64,000 bases of DNA from Duganella sp. SG902 (GCF_013376005.1 NZ_JABMJK010000004.1:124001-188000), one strand, 5' to 3'. Positions 39,906 through 49,611 are shown, counted from the stretch's first letter. Numbers and translations are program-made. The notes: generated by a model not told the origin, from the sequence alone.

Positions 39906-39939
39906 ATGTTAGCGCAAACAATTTTAATATCGCTAACAT
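39906..39939 (+). promoter_or_regulatory. LacI-type palindromic operator before the GH3 gene
   Basis: TGTTAGCGCAAACA (39907-39920) is a 14-bp palindrome with one mismatch, centred on GC as in LacI/GalR-family operators. A further half site CGCTAACAT (39931-39939) pairs perfectly with ATGTTAGCG (39906-39914). Together they cover the leader just before the start codon, implying repression. No LacI-family gene is in the window. Confidence 0.5.
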
Positions 39940-39949
39940 GGAGACTAAC

Positions 39950-42565
39950 ATGGCGAACCATAAAACCACGCGCGGCGTATGGCTGCTGGCCGCGCTGATG
40001 CCGTTGCTGGCGCACGCCGATCCGCGTGCCGATGCCGACGCGCTGGCCCGCAAGCTCGTCACGCAAATGACGATGGACGAGAAGATCGACCAGCTGTTGA
40101 ACGTAGCGCCGGCGATTCCGCGTCTTGCCGTCCCCGCGTACAACTGGTGGACAGAGTCGCTGCACGGCGCGCTTGGCCCGCTGCCGACCACCAACTTCCC
40201 GGAGCCCATCGGCCTGGCCGCCAGCTTCGATGCGCCGCTGGTGCGGCAGGTGGCGGCCGCCATCAGCGTCGAGGTGCGCGCGCTGCACACGCTGGGCCGC
40301 GAGACCGGCCACCTTGGTCGCATCGGAACCGGCCTCAACACATGGTCGCCCAATATCAACATCTTCCGCGATCCGCGCTGGGGACGCGGGCAGGAGACGT
40401 ACGGCGAAGATCCGAAGCTGGCGGCGGAACTGGGCGTGGCCTTCATTCAAGGCATGCAGGGCGCCAATCCGGACCTGCCGGACGTGATCGCCACGCCCAA
40501 GCATTTCGCGGTGCACAGCGGGCCGGAGTCGACGCGTCACTTCGCCGACGTCACCGTCTCGGCCCATGACCTGGAGGACACCTACCTGCCGGCGTTCCGC
40601 GCCGCCATCGTGGACGCCAAGGCCGGCTCCATCATGTGCGCCTACAACCGCATCAACGGCCAGCCGGCCTGCGGCAGCGATTTGCTGATGAAGCAGCACC
40701 TGCGCGGCGCGTGGGGCTTCAAGGGTTACGTGGTGTCCGACTGCGACGCCGTCACCGATATCTCCGAGCAGCACAAGTACGCGACCGACCCGGCCGCCGC
40801 CGTGGCGGTGGCGCTCAAGGCCGGCACCGACAACGAGTGCAACACCAAGACACTGGGCGACACGCCCAACCTCGGCGCGCGCTACCGCGAAGCGTGGCAG
40901 CGCGGCTTGATCAGCATGGCCGACATCGACCAGGCGCTGGTGCGCCTGTTCTCGGCGCGCTACCGCAACGGCGACCTGGCCGGCTTGCCACAACGCGCGG
41001 GCGGCAAGCCGGTGCCGGTCAGCGCCATCAACACGCCCGCGCATCAGGAGCTGGCGCTGGAGGCGGCCACCAAAAGCCTGGTACTGTTGAAGAACGATGG
41101 CGTGCTGCCGCTCAAGCCCGGCCTCAAGCTGGCGGTGATCGGTCCGCTGGGCGACGCCACGCGCGTGCTGCGCGGGAATTATTCGTCGACGCAATCGGCG
41201 CCGCCGGTGTCGGTGGTGGAAGGCTTGCGACGCGTGCTGCCGAAGGCACAGATCAAGCTGGTGCCGGCCGGCGCCTCGATCACCGATGGCGATCCCGTGC
41301 CCGCCTCGGCGCTGCGCACGCCGGACGGCAAGCCGGGCTTGCGCGTCGAATACTTCAACCGCAAGGACGGCCAGTATGACCAGGCGCCGGCCGCCACCCG
41401 CGTCGAGCCGGGGCTGGAATCGCACGCGCTGCAGATCAAGGCGGTGGCCGATCAGCACAAGGTGCAATGGAGCGGCTACCTGGTGGCGCCGGAGACTGGC
41501 ACCTATCGCCTCGGCGTCAGCGGCGTCAAGGGCACGCTGACGGTGGACGGCAAGCCGGCCGTGGAAGCCACCGTCTATTCGCAATGGGCCGAACCATTGC
41601 AGTTGCGCGAGGTAAAGCTGGAGAAGGGCCAGCGCTATCCGCTGCGGTTCCATACCGAAACCGGCGGCGGCAGCGGCGTGCCGGGCCTGTTCTGGAAACG
41701 CATTTCGGACGACGCCGAAGCCGACCTGAAAGCCGGCACGGCCGACGCCGACGTGATCGTCGCCGTGGTGGGGCTGACCTCCGACCTCGAAGGCGAGGAA
41801 ATGGCGCTCAAGGTCGAAGGCTTTTCGGGCGGTGACAAGACCTCGCTCGACCTGCCGGCCGGCCAGCGCCGGCTGCTGGCGCAAGCCAAGGCGCTGGGCA
41901 AGCCGCTGGTGGTGGTGCTGATGAACGGCAGCGCGATCGACCTGTCGTGGGCCAAGGACAACGCCGCCGCCATCCTGGAAGCGTGGTATCCGGGCCAGTC
42001 CGGCGGCCTGGCCGTGGCCAACGTGCTGACCGGCCGCGCCGATCCGGGCGGGCGCTTGCCGCTGACTTTCTACCGCAACCTCGACGACCTGCCGCCGTTC
42101 GACAACTACGCCATGCAGGGCCGCACCTACCGCTATTACGCGGGCACGCCGGTGTACGCCTTCGGCGCCGGCCTCAGCTACACGAGCTTCAGTTATCAGC
42201 CCCTGCGGGTCACGCCGGTGGATGGCGCGGCCGAGAACGGCGTGCTGGTCACCACCGAGATCCGCAACACCGGCCAGCGCGCCGGCGACGAGGTGGCGCA
42301 GCTCTACCTGACACCGCCGGGCTTCGAGGGCGCGCCCAGGCTGGCGCTGCGCGGCTTCCAGCGCGTGTCGCTGAAGCCGGGCGAGCGCCGCCAGATCAGT
42401 TTCCGCCTGTCGCCGCGCGACCTCAGCTTCGTCACGCGCGACGGCACGCGGCAATTGATGCCCGGCCAGTACAAGCTGCACGTCGGCTCGGGACAACCGG
42501 CGGCCGGCGTGGCGGGGCAGGAGGTCGCGCTGGTGCTGAACCACGCGGTGGTACTCGATAAATAA
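39950..42565 (+). CDS. Glycoside hydrolase family 3 enzyme with PA14 domain (beta-glucosidase/xylosidase-like)
   Basis: An exported retaining beta-glycosidase of 871 residues. Signal peptide (V-W-L-L-A-A-L-M-P-L-L-A-H-A), GH3 N-terminal barrel with N-I-F-R-D-P-R-W-G-R-G-Q-E-T-Y-G-E-D, K-H-F-A-V-H-S-G-P-E and catalytic nucleophile Asp264 in V-V-S-D-C-D. The alpha/beta sandwich domain has L-V-L-L-K-N-D-G-V-L-P-L and is interrupted by a PA14 domain (about residues 460-600, V-E-Y-F-N...G-T-Y-R-L-G-V-S-G). A C-terminal fibronectin-III-like domain follows. S-D-C-D resembles xylosidase/arabinosidase-type GH3. The second ATG (39950) is chosen because GGAG precedes it by six bases. Confidence 0.93.
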   Translation: MANHKTTRGVWLLAALMPLLAHADPRADADALARKLVTQMTMDEKIDQLLNVAPAIPRLAVPAYNWWTESLHGALGPLPTTNFPEPIGLAASFDAPLVRQVAAAISVEVRALHTLGRETGHLGRIGTGLNTWSPNINIFRDPRWGRGQETYGEDPKLAAELGVAFIQGMQGANPDLPDVIATPKHFAVHSGPESTRHFADVTVSAHDLEDTYLPAFRAAIVDAKAGSIMCAYNRINGQPACGSDLLMKQHLRGAWGFKGYVVSDCDAVTDISEQHKYATDPAAAVAVALKAGTDNECNTKTLGDTPNLGARYREAWQRGLISMADIDQALVRLFSARYRNGDLAGLPQRAGGKPVPVSAINTPAHQELALEAATKSLVLLKNDGVLPLKPGLKLAVIGPLGDATRVLRGNYSSTQSAPPVSVVEGLRRVLPKAQIKLVPAGASITDGDPVPASALRTPDGKPGLRVEYFNRKDGQYDQAPAATRVEPGLESHALQIKAVADQHKVQWSGYLVAPETGTYRLGVSGVKGTLTVDGKPAVEATVYSQWAEPLQLREVKLEKGQRYPLRFHTETGGGSGVPGLFWKRISDDAEADLKAGTADADVIVAVVGLTSDLEGEEMALKVEGFSGGDKTSLDLPAGQRRLLAQAKALGKPLVVVLMNGSAIDLSWAKDNAAAILEAWYPGQSGGLAVANVLTGRADPGGRLPLTFYRNLDDLPPFDNYAMQGRTYRYYAGTPVYAFGAGLSYTSFSYQPLRVTPVDGAAENGVLVTTEIRNTGQRAGDEVAQLYLTPPGFEGAPRLALRGFQRVSLKPGERRQISFRLSPRDLSFVTRDGTRQLMPGQYKLHVGSGQPAAGVAGQEVALVLNHAVVLDK

Positions 42566-42579
42566 AAAGGAGACGGACC

Positions 42580-43500
42580 ATGATGAAGAAGATCGCAACC
42601 ATTCTGGCGCTGGCCGGCGCGCTGGCGGCGCCAGCGATGGCGCAGGATGACAAGATGACGCCGATCGCGGCGCCGGCGCAACCCAACGCCATCACGCTGA
42701 ACACCGGCCCGCTGCCGGGCGCCAGCGTGGCGGAAAGCTGGCATCGTCAATACGGCAGCATGTTCGCGCGCAATGTCACGGTGGCCACGCTGACACCCTT
42801 CCTGCCGGAGGCCGGCAAGGGCAGCGGCGCGGCGGTGATCGTCGCGCCCGGCGGTGGCTTCCGCACGTTGTCGATGAACAACGAGGGCTGGGACGTGGCC
42901 ACCGCGCTCGCCAAACAGGGCGTGGCGGCCTTCGTGCTGAAATACCGGCTGGTGCAAACGCCGGCCGACATGGAGGGCTTCAACCGCGAGATGACCAAGC
43001 TGTTCTCCGCTGGCCCGCGCGTGGCCAACACGGCGGGCCAGCAAGACCCGGCGGTCACGTTCGCGCCGCAAATCGCCGATGCCCGTGCCGCCTTCGCGCT
43101 GGTGCGGGCGCGTGCGCAAGAATGGCGTGTGGACCCGGACCGCATCGGCATGATCGGCTTTTCGGCCGGCGCCATGCTGACCATGGCCACCACGCTGCAT
43201 GGGCAGGACGCCAGGCCGGCCTTCATCGCCAACATCTACGGCCCGCTGGCCGGCATGACACCTCCGCCTGACGCGCCGCCGCTGTTCGTGGCGCTGGCCG
43301 CCGACGATCCATTCTTCGGCAGCGGCGGCTATGGCCTGATCGACAGCTGGCGCGCCGCCAAGCGGCCGGTGGAGTTCCACTTGTTCGAGCAGGGCGGCCA
43401 CGGCTTCGGCATGTATCCGAAGACCACCACCAGCACCGGCTGGTTCGACGCCTGCACGCGCTGGCTGGCCATGCACGGCTACCTGGCGCGCAAGAACTAA
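42580..43500 (+). CDS. Secreted alpha/beta hydrolase, acetyl-esterase-like
   Basis: A 306-residue exported hydrolase with a signal peptide (cleavage after A-M-A, before Q-D-D). Oxyanion motif V-A-P-G-G-G-F-R, nucleophile Ser in G-F-S-A-G-A, Asp in A-A-D-D-P-F and His in G-G-H-G-F-G-M. These features resemble carbohydrate acetyl-esterases of the BD-FAE/Axe type. It starts 15 bases after the GH3 gene, so the pair is one operon, plausibly removing acetyl groups and then glycosyl units from plant hemicellulose oligosaccharides. Confidence 0.88.
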   Translation: MMKKIATILALAGALAAPAMAQDDKMTPIAAPAQPNAITLNTGPLPGASVAESWHRQYGSMFARNVTVATLTPFLPEAGKGSGAAVIVAPGGGFRTLSMNNEGWDVATALAKQGVAAFVLKYRLVQTPADMEGFNREMTKLFSAGPRVANTAGQQDPAVTFAPQIADARAAFALVRARAQEWRVDPDRIGMIGFSAGAMLTMATTLHGQDARPAFIANIYGPLAGMTPPPDAPPLFVALAADDPFFGSGGYGLIDSWRAAKRPVEFHLFEQGGHGFGMYPKTTTSTGWFDACTRWLAMHGYLARKN

Positions 43501-45485
43501 CGTTGCGGCGCGGTGCGCGGCAGCAGCATGCGCACAGCGGTGCCGACGCCGGGCGCCGAATCGATGCTGATGCGTCCGCCCAGGATGCCGGTCACGATGT
43601 TGTAGACGATGTTCATGCCGAGCCCGGTGCCGCCCTGGCCCATCTTGGTGGTGAAGAAGGGATCGAACACGCGCTTGAGCACATCCTCGGACATGCCGCG
43701 GCCGTTGTCGGTGAACACCAGTTCGACGATGTCGTCCTCCACCGCCTCGGCGCGCACGGTGATGGTGCCGCCGCCGCTTTCAAACGCGTGGTTGAGGGCG
43801 TTGTTGATCAGGTTGTTCAGGATCTGGTATAGCGCGCCCGGATAGGAATCGAACACCATGCCTTCCGGGATTTGCAGCACCACCTCGCATGGCGCGCGGC
43901 GCAGGCGCGGCATGTAGGTGGCGATGGTATCCTGCACCGCCGCCAGCAGGTCGAAGCTGCGCCGCTGGTCGTTGGTCTGGTCGACCGCGATCTGCTTGAA
44001 CGATGAGATCAGCTCGGCCGCCTTGTGCAGCGAGCCGGAGATCAGCTCGCTGGCCAGGCGCACCTCCTCCAGGTGGGCGGTCAGCTCGGAACGGCGCAGC
44101 GCGCCGGCGGCCACGTGGGCTTCAAATTCCTGCACGCGGTCGCGCAGCGCGGTGGAGGCCAGCAGGCTGTTGCCGATCGGCGTGTTCAGCTCGTGCGCGA
44201 TGCCGGCCACCAGCGAGCCCAAAGACGCCATTTTTTCCGACGCCAGCAGTTCGTCCTGCGTGTGCTGCAGCGTTTGCAGCGCCGCGCTCAGGTCGGCGTT
44301 GGCGCGTTCCAGCGCGGCCGAGCGTTCGCGCACCCGGCTTTCCAGCGAGATGTTGAGGTCCTTCAGTTCGCGCTTGGCGTTCAGCTCCTCGGTCAGGTCC
44401 AGCAGCGCCCAGATGATGGCGCCGTTGCCGTCCAGCGTCAGCGAGGACGACCAGATCGCCACGCTGCCGACGCTGCCGTCCGGCAGCAGCACGCCGGCGA
44501 TGGCGCCATGCACGGCGCCCTGGTCGCGGTACATCTGCCAGATGCGTTCGCGTTCGATCGGGCTGGCCCAGAACGTCACCTCGTCGCTGCGCTTGCCCAC
44601 CAGCTCGGTGGCGGCGGGGCCGAAGGTCTGCACCAGCGCGCGGTTGGCGGCCATGATGCGGCCGTCGCGGTCGGACACGGTCAGCGGCAGCGGCGCCATG
44701 TCGAACAGGGTCTTGAAGCGCGCCTCCGATTCCGACAGGCGCCGCTGCGAGTGCTCCAGCTGCGCGATGCGCTCGCGCAGGGCCGCGCTGATGGCGTTCA
44801 GGGTGCGCGTGAATACGGCGATCTCGTCGTCACCATGCACCGGCAGCGCCTTGCTGTAGTCGCCCTGGGCGATCTGCTGCGAATCGCCGGTCAGCGCCGC
44901 CAGCCGGCGGCCTATGCCTTGCGTGAAGACGTAGAACATCAGCATGCCGACCGCGAAGCCGATCAGCGAGATCAGCCCGCCCTGAATCAGCACCTCGTCG
45001 CGCGCCTGTTGCAAATCCCTGGTGCTGAGGCCGAAGTTGATGCTGCCGATGCGGTTGTCCTTGAGCAGCAGCGGCGAGCGCGCGTGCAGGGTGGTGTCGC
45101 TGATCAGGGTGCGCACGCCCTTGAAGCTGGCGCCGCCGCCCTGGCGCAGGATCGCGGGCAATGGCGCCTCGCGCTTGCCGGCGGCGATGATCGGTTGTTC
45201 GTGTTCGTCGAGGATGGTGATGTAGCGCAGGAAGCTGTCGTCCGGATCGGACAGCATTTCGGCCAGATAGCTGTTCAGCTCGGGCAGGCGCCCGCGCACG
45301 GCGTAGGGACTGAGGGAGAGGTTGAGCGTCACCGCGTATTCCTGCGCGACCCGTTCGGCGTTGGTGTTCACCGCGTGGTTCATCAGGCGCTGGCTGTTCC
45401 AGATCAGCACCCCGACCACCAGCGCCTGGATGACGGCGCTGAGCATCAGGAACTGCGCGCGTAACGAAAGACTCAAGACGTTCAC
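43497..45485 (-). CDS. Membrane sensor histidine kinase with HAMP and PAS domains
   Basis: A 662-residue kinase: transmembrane helix 1 (about residues 12-30), a periplasmic region of about 150 residues, helix 2 (about 177-198), HAMP (I-G-R-R-L-A-A-L-T-G-D-S-Q-Q-I), PAS (F-K-T-L-F-D-M-A-P-L-P-L), a coiled coil, HisKA with His431 in G-I-A-H-E-L-N-T-P-I-G-N, and HATPase with N-box N-N-L-I-N-N-A-L-N-H-A, D-N-G-R-G-M and G-G-T-G-L-G-M. No receiver domain and no adjacent response regulator. GTG 45485 is very close to its AAGGAG; TTG 45476 is an alternative start. It is the third gene of a porin/binding-protein operon. Confidence 0.92.
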   Translation of the reverse strand: MNVLSLSLRAQFLMLSAVIQALVVGVLIWNSQRLMNHAVNTNAERVAQEYAVTLNLSLSPYAVRGRLPELNSYLAEMLSDPDDSFLRYITILDEHEQPIIAAGKREAPLPAILRQGGGASFKGVRTLISDTTLHARSPLLLKDNRIGSINFGLSTRDLQQARDEVLIQGGLISLIGFAVGMLMFYVFTQGIGRRLAALTGDSQQIAQGDYSKALPVHGDDEIAVFTRTLNAISAALRERIAQLEHSQRRLSESEARFKTLFDMAPLPLTVSDRDGRIMAANRALVQTFGPAATELVGKRSDEVTFWASPIERERIWQMYRDQGAVHGAIAGVLLPDGSVGSVAIWSSSLTLDGNGAIIWALLDLTEELNAKRELKDLNISLESRVRERSAALERANADLSAALQTLQHTQDELLASEKMASLGSLVAGIAHELNTPIGNSLLASTALRDRVQEFEAHVAAGALRRSELTAHLEEVRLASELISGSLHKAAELISSFKQIAVDQTNDQRRSFDLLAAVQDTIATYMPRLRRAPCEVVLQIPEGMVFDSYPGALYQILNNLINNALNHAFESGGGTITVRAEAVEDDIVELVFTDNGRGMSEDVLKRVFDPFFTTKMGQGGTGLGMNIVYNIVTGILGGRISIDSAPGVGTAVRMLLPRTAPQR

Positions 45486-45559
45486 TCCTTGTATGGCGGG
45501 GCCAGGAGCGCACGCGCCCGCCGCGCGGAGGACGCGGCGGGCTGGCAGGGCGACCTGGG

Positions 45560-45961
45560 TTAAGGCAGGGTCAGGATCACTTTCACCGTATCGTCAACCG
45601 CCGCTTTATCAATATACCCGATTGCTTTCGGATCGGCAGCAACTGCTTTCTTCACCTCGGCGCTGTTCGAATACTCCTTCGGCGGCGTGGCCTTGCCGGT
45701 GAACACCAGCTTGGACCACAGGGCCTTTACCTGCGCCGCGTCCTTGTCCGCCACCTTCTGGTAGAACTCGTTGCGGATGGCCGAGCCGTCGGCCTGGTCC
45801 ACCGGCGTGAACAGGTTGGACTTGCCGAGGAAGAATTGCGAGGCTTGTTCCGAGAACATGCGGGTGGCCGGGTTCTGCTTGCTGACGATGACGACGATTT
45901 CCGCCGCCGAAGCTTGCGCGGCCAGCGCGGCCAGCACGAGAGCGCTCAATACCTTGTTCAT
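45560..45961 (-). CDS. Small periplasmic binding protein, PstS-like
   Basis: A 133-residue exported protein: signal peptide M-N-K-V-L-S-A-L-V-L-A-A-L-A-A-Q-A-S-A, then E-I-V-V-I-V-S-K-Q-N-P. The D-G-S-A-I-R-N-E-F segment resembles the phosphate-contact S-G-S/D-G-S-G-T region of PstS-type proteins, and V-A-A-D-P-K-A-I-G-Y-I matches their G-A-I-G-Y-V motif. At about half the normal length it is a one-lobe member, often annotated as a phosphate ABC transporter substrate-binding protein. It is encoded between a porin and a sensor kinase, so a ligand-presenting role is plausible. Confidence 0.82.
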   Translation of the reverse strand: MNKVLSALVLAALAAQASAAEIVVIVSKQNPATRMFSEQASQFFLGKSNLFTPVDQADGSAIRNEFYQKVADKDAAQVKALWSKLVFTGKATPPKEYSNSAEVKKAVAADPKAIGYIDKAAVDDTVKVILTLP

Positions 45962-45976
45962 TTTGTAGTCTCCCGA

Positions 45977-47194
45977 TCAGAATACGAAGTCCAGGCCGGC
46001 GGCGACCACGTTGACGTTCTTGTTGTAGCCGGCGGCCGGCACGTTGATGAGCAGGCCCGACTTGGCGCCCGGCTTGACGCGGTCCACCTGGACTTTCAGC
46101 GCCAGTTGCTTGGCGAAGTCCCAGCGCACGCCGACGATGTCGGAGGTCTGCTCGGCGGAGGCCAGCAGGCCGGTGACGGCGGCGTTCAGCGGCGGCACCT
46201 TGGCCAGCGCGGCCGGCGGGGTGACCGAGCTGCCGGCGCCCTTGGCCGAGGCGTGCGCGTAGTACGGCAGCACCTTGCCGAAGCGGTAGCCGAGCATGGC
46301 GTACCAGGCGTTGGTGTCCGGCAGGTAGACCGTCTCCTTGGCGCGGCGCTGGGCGTACTCGGCCTGGCCGACGACGTTGTTCCAGTCCATGGTGCCGCCG
46401 ATCGAGGTGAAGGCGATCTTCTTGCCGGTCTTGAAGGTGATGTCGGCGGCCAGCTGGCTGAAGCCGGCGCCGGCCAGGGTGGTGGTCAGCGCGTTGATCG
46501 GCTGGATGTCGTTGATCTTCATGTCGGCGCGCGCGTGGGCGAAGCGCAGCAGGAAGGGGCCGTATTCGCCGGCCACGCTGAAGCCGGCGGCCGGCGCGCG
46601 GTAGGTGGCGGTCGAGCCGGCGCCGGAGGACACGAACAGCTTGCCGCGGCTGACGCCGGCGAACGCTTGCGCGGTCACGTTCAGGTCGCCGATGGCGTGC
46701 TGGTAGTTGATGTCGGCGCCGTCCGAGTTCTCGATCGGGGCCTGGCCGTACATCTCGATCGGCGGACGCATCATGGTGTTGGCGTAGCCGACGTTCTGGT
46801 AGTCGGAGATCAGGAAGGTCGGCACCACCACGCGGCCCACGCGCACCGAGACTTCATCGTTGATGCGGGCTTTCAGGAAGGCCCAGGTCAGGTCGGTGGT
46901 GAAGGTGCGCTCGGTGGCCTTGCGGGTCAGCACCTGCGCGGTGCCGGACAGCCAGTCGTTGATCTTGTAGGTGGCTTGCAGGCCGAGGTTGGTGTCGAGG
47001 CCGAGGCGGGCGCTGTCGCCCACGCCGTCGGCTTGATTGTAACGCGCGAACTTGACTTCATCGGTATTGCTCTTGGCCACGCCCAGCGTGCCGAAACCAC
47101 TGATGCTCAGGTTGCCATCGTCGAGCGCGCCAGCTTGCGCCCGCAGGGCGGCGGTGGCGGCGATGACGGCAGCGACTAACAGTTGCTTTTTCAT
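45977..47194 (-). CDS. Outer-membrane porin-like protein
   Basis: A 405-residue exported beta-barrel candidate with signal peptide M-K-K-Q-L-L-V-A-A-V-I-A-A-T-A-A-L-R-A-Q-A. The mature part begins D-D-G-N-L-S-I-S-G-F-G-T-L-G, typical of barrel first strands, and ends with an aromatic C-terminus (G-L-D-F-V-F). Alternating amphipathic strands run throughout. It is not of the classical trimeric family seen at the left end of the window. ATG 47194 has AAGGA nine bases upstream. First gene of the leftward porin / binding protein / kinase operon, with gaps of 15 and 74 bases. Confidence 0.85.
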   Translation of the reverse strand: MKKQLLVAAVIAATAALRAQAGALDDGNLSISGFGTLGVAKSNTDEVKFARYNQADGVGDSARLGLDTNLGLQATYKINDWLSGTAQVLTRKATERTFTTDLTWAFLKARINDEVSVRVGRVVVPTFLISDYQNVGYANTMMRPPIEMYGQAPIENSDGADINYQHAIGDLNVTAQAFAGVSRGKLFVSSGAGSTATYRAPAAGFSVAGEYGPFLLRFAHARADMKINDIQPINALTTTLAGAGFSQLAADITFKTGKKIAFTSIGGTMDWNNVVGQAEYAQRRAKETVYLPDTNAWYAMLGYRFGKVLPYYAHASAKGAGSSVTPPAALAKVPPLNAAVTGLLASAEQTSDIVGVRWDFAKQLALKVQVDRVKPGAKSGLLINVPAAGYNKNVNVVAAGLDFVF

Positions 47195-47501
47195 GTGTTC
47201 AATCCTTGGAGTTATTGTCGTGTGACGGCGTGGCCGTCGGTGTGAGGTCTTGCCAATGCGGGGGTAGGGCATTCAGGTGCGACTGTAGACTAATTTCCTG
47301 AGAGCATGGAATAGAAAAAACGCTAAACCGAACGACTGTACTAATATTTGTGGTTTTTATACAAAAAATCCCGCAAAAACAGTAGGTTGTACGATATCTC
47401 TCCAGTAAATTTTTAATAAATTTGCTGTTCTGTCAGCCGCGCGCTCGTGGTCGCGAGGCATTACAATAGCGGCTCCCTTTTCCACCCACGAGATCACGAA
47501 T
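47195..47501. other. Divergent intergenic region, porin operon and argJ
   Basis: About 307 bases with no gene. The centre (47285-47425) is AT-rich with runs of A and T, the expected place for two divergent promoters. TACAAT at 47462-47467 is a candidate -10 for argJ, about 35 bases before its ATG, but no good -35 accompanies it. No convincing operator or terminator was seen. Confidence 0.5.
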
Positions 47502-48740
47502 ATGGCCGTCAATTCCCCCCTGCCCATTGCCTCCGAACTGAAGCCTGTCGCCGGCGTCGAGATCGGCTTTGCCGAAGCCGGCATCAAGAAGCCGAATCGC
47601 AAGGATGTGCTGGTGATGAAGCTGGCGCCGACCGCCACGGTGGCCGGCGTGTTCACGCTGAACCGCTTCTGCGCCGCGCCGGTGCAGATCGCCAAGGCCC
47701 ATCTGGAAGCCGCCAGGACCAGCGGCAAGCCGATCGCCGCGCTGCTGGTCAACACCGGCAACGCCAACGCCGGCACCGGCGAGCTGGGCCTGTCGCTGGC
47801 CAATGAAACCTGCGTGGCGCTGGCCGCGCAGCTGGGCGTGGACGCGGCGCAGATCCTGCCGTTCTCGACCGGCGTGATCCTGGAGCCGCTGCCGGCCGCC
47901 AAAGTGATCGCCGGCCTGCCGCAAGCCATCGCCGGCCTCAAGGCCGACAACTGGTACAACGCCGCCGAAGCCATCATGACCACCGACACCCAGCCGAAAG
48001 CCGGCTCGCGCACCGTCACCATCGGCGGCCACGCGGTGACCATGACCGGCATCTCGAAGGGCGCCGGCATGATCAAGCCGAACATGGCGACCATGCTGGG
48101 CTATCTGGCGCTGGACGCCAAGGTGGCGCAGCCGGTGCTGGACCAGCTGGTCAAGCACGCCGCCAACCATTCGTTCAACTGCATCACCATCGACGGCGAC
48201 ACCTCGACCAACGATTCCTTCATGCTGATCGCCACCGGCGCCGGTTCGCTGGAAATCACCTCGGTCGAACAGCCGGAATACGCGCAGCTGCGCGACGCCG
48301 TGACCGAACTGTCGCTGTTCCTGGCGCAAGCCATCGTGCGCGATGGCGAGGGCGCCACCAAGTTCATGAGCATCATCGTGGAAGAGGGCGCCAGCGTGGA
48401 AGAGTGCCGCAAGATCGCCTACTCGATCGGCCACTCGCCGCTGGTGAAGACCGCCTTCTTCGCGTCCGACCCCAACCTGGGCCGCATTCTGGCCGCGATC
48501 GGCTACGCCGGCGTCGACGATCTGGACGTGTCGAAACTGAACCTGTACCTCGACGACGTGTGGGTGGCCAAGAACGGCGGCCGCAATCCGGACTACAAGG
48601 AAGAGGACGGCCAGCGCGTGATGCAGAAGAGCGAGATCGTGGTGCGCGTGAAACTGGCGCGCGGCACCGCCGCTGCCACCGTGTACACCTGCGACCTGTC
48701 GCACGATTACGTGTCGATCAACGCCGACTACCGCTCGTAA
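47502..48740 (+). CDS. argJ: Bifunctional ornithine acetyltransferase / N-acetylglutamate synthase
   Basis: A 412-residue proenzyme of arginine biosynthesis that recycles the acetyl group from N-acetylornithine to glutamate. It self-cleaves before Thr197 in [10 protein letters not shown], the new N-terminal nucleophile. Also seen: [26 protein letters not shown] and a C-terminal D-Y-V-x-I-N-A-D-Y-R-S. Full length. The DUF815 ATPase gene starts one base after its stop, so both are cotranscribed. Confidence 0.97.
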   Translation: MAVNSPLPIASELKPVAGVEIGFAEAGIKKPNRKDVLVMKLAPTATVAGVFTLNRFCAAPVQIAKAHLEAARTSGKPIAALLVNTGNANAGTGELGLSLANETCVALAAQLGVDAAQILPFSTGVILEPLPAAKVIAGLPQAIAGLKADNWYNAAEAIMTTDTQPKAGSRTVTIGGHAVTMTGISKGAGMIKPNMATMLGYLALDAKVAQPVLDQLVKHAANHSFNCITIDGDTSTNDSFMLIATGAGSLEITSVEQPEYAQLRDAVTELSLFLAQAIVRDGEGATKFMSIIVEEGASVEECRKIAYSIGHSPLVKTAFFASDPNLGRILAAIGYAGVDDLDVSKLNLYLDDVWVAKNGGRNPDYKEEDGQRVMQKSEIVVRVKLARGTAAATVYTCDLSHDYVSINADYRS

Positions 48741-48741
48741 G

Positions 48742-49611
48742 ATGTCGGCGGCCCTCGAACAATTCCTCGCGCGCGCCGAGGCGCTGCTGGCGCGCGTGGA
48801 GGCCATCCTGCCGCCGGCCGCGCCGCGGACCGAGTGGGATCGCGGCTTCGCGTTCCGTTGGCGCAAGCGCGCCAACGGCCCGAGCTATCTGCAGGCGGTG
48901 GCGCATGTGTCGAACATCGCGCTGGACGACTTGCAGCATATCGCCCCGCAGAAAGAGCAGATCGAGCAGAACACGCGCCAGTTCGTGGCGGGCAAGCCGG
49001 CCAACAACGTGCTGCTGACCGGCGCGCGCGGCACCGGCAAGTCGTCGTTGATCAAGGCGTGCCTGAACCAGTTTGCCAGGGACGGTCTGCGTTTGATCGA
49101 GGTGGACAAGTCGGATCTGGCCGAGCTGCCCGATATCGTCGACCTGGTGGCCGAGCGGCCGGAGCGCTTCATCATCTTCTGCGACGACCTGTCGTTTGAG
49201 GAAGGCGAGAGCGGCTACAAGGCGCTGAAGGTGGCGCTGGATGGCAGCATTTCGGCGCAGTCCGACAATGTGCTGATCTACGCGACCTCGAACCGCCGCC
49301 ACCTGCTGCCGGAACGCATGTCCGACAACATGAGCTACAAGCATGACGAGGATGGCGACCTGCATCCGGGCGAGACGGTGGAAGAGAAGATTTCGCTGTC
49401 CGAGCGCTTTGGCCTGTGGCTGACTTTTTACCCGTTCAAGCAGGATGATTACCTGGCGATTGTCGGCCACTGGCTGTCGTCGCTGGGCTGCAGCGAGCAG
49501 CAGATTGCGGACGCGCGCGGCGATGCCCTGCGCTGGGCCTTGCAGCGCGGTTCGCGTTCGGGCCGGGTGGCGTGGCAGTTCGCCAAGGACTATGCGGGGA
49601 AGCTGGTATGA
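48742..49611 (+). CDS. DUF815-family AAA ATPase
   Basis: A 289-residue ATPase with Walker A G-A-R-G-T-G-K100-S, Walker B F-I-I-F-C-D-D-L-S-F, sensor N (A-T-S-N-R-R-H-L-L-P-E-R), and an E-K-I-S-L-S-E-R-F-G-L-W-L-T-F segment that is the family signature. Function is unknown beyond ATP-driven remodelling. Position between argJ and mutT is conserved in Burkholderiales. It begins one base after argJ, and its stop overlaps the mutT ATG (ATGA). Confidence 0.92.
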   Translation: MSAALEQFLARAEALLARVEAILPPAAPRTEWDRGFAFRWRKRANGPSYLQAVAHVSNIALDDLQHIAPQKEQIEQNTRQFVAGKPANNVLLTGARGTGKSSLIKACLNQFARDGLRLIEVDKSDLAELPDIVDLVAERPERFIIFCDDLSFEEGESGYKALKVALDGSISAQSDNVLIYATSNRRHLLPERMSDNMSYKHDEDGDLHPGETVEEKISLSERFGLWLTFYPFKQDDYLAIVGHWLSSLGCSEQQIADARGDALRWALQRGSRSGRVAWQFAKDYAGKLV

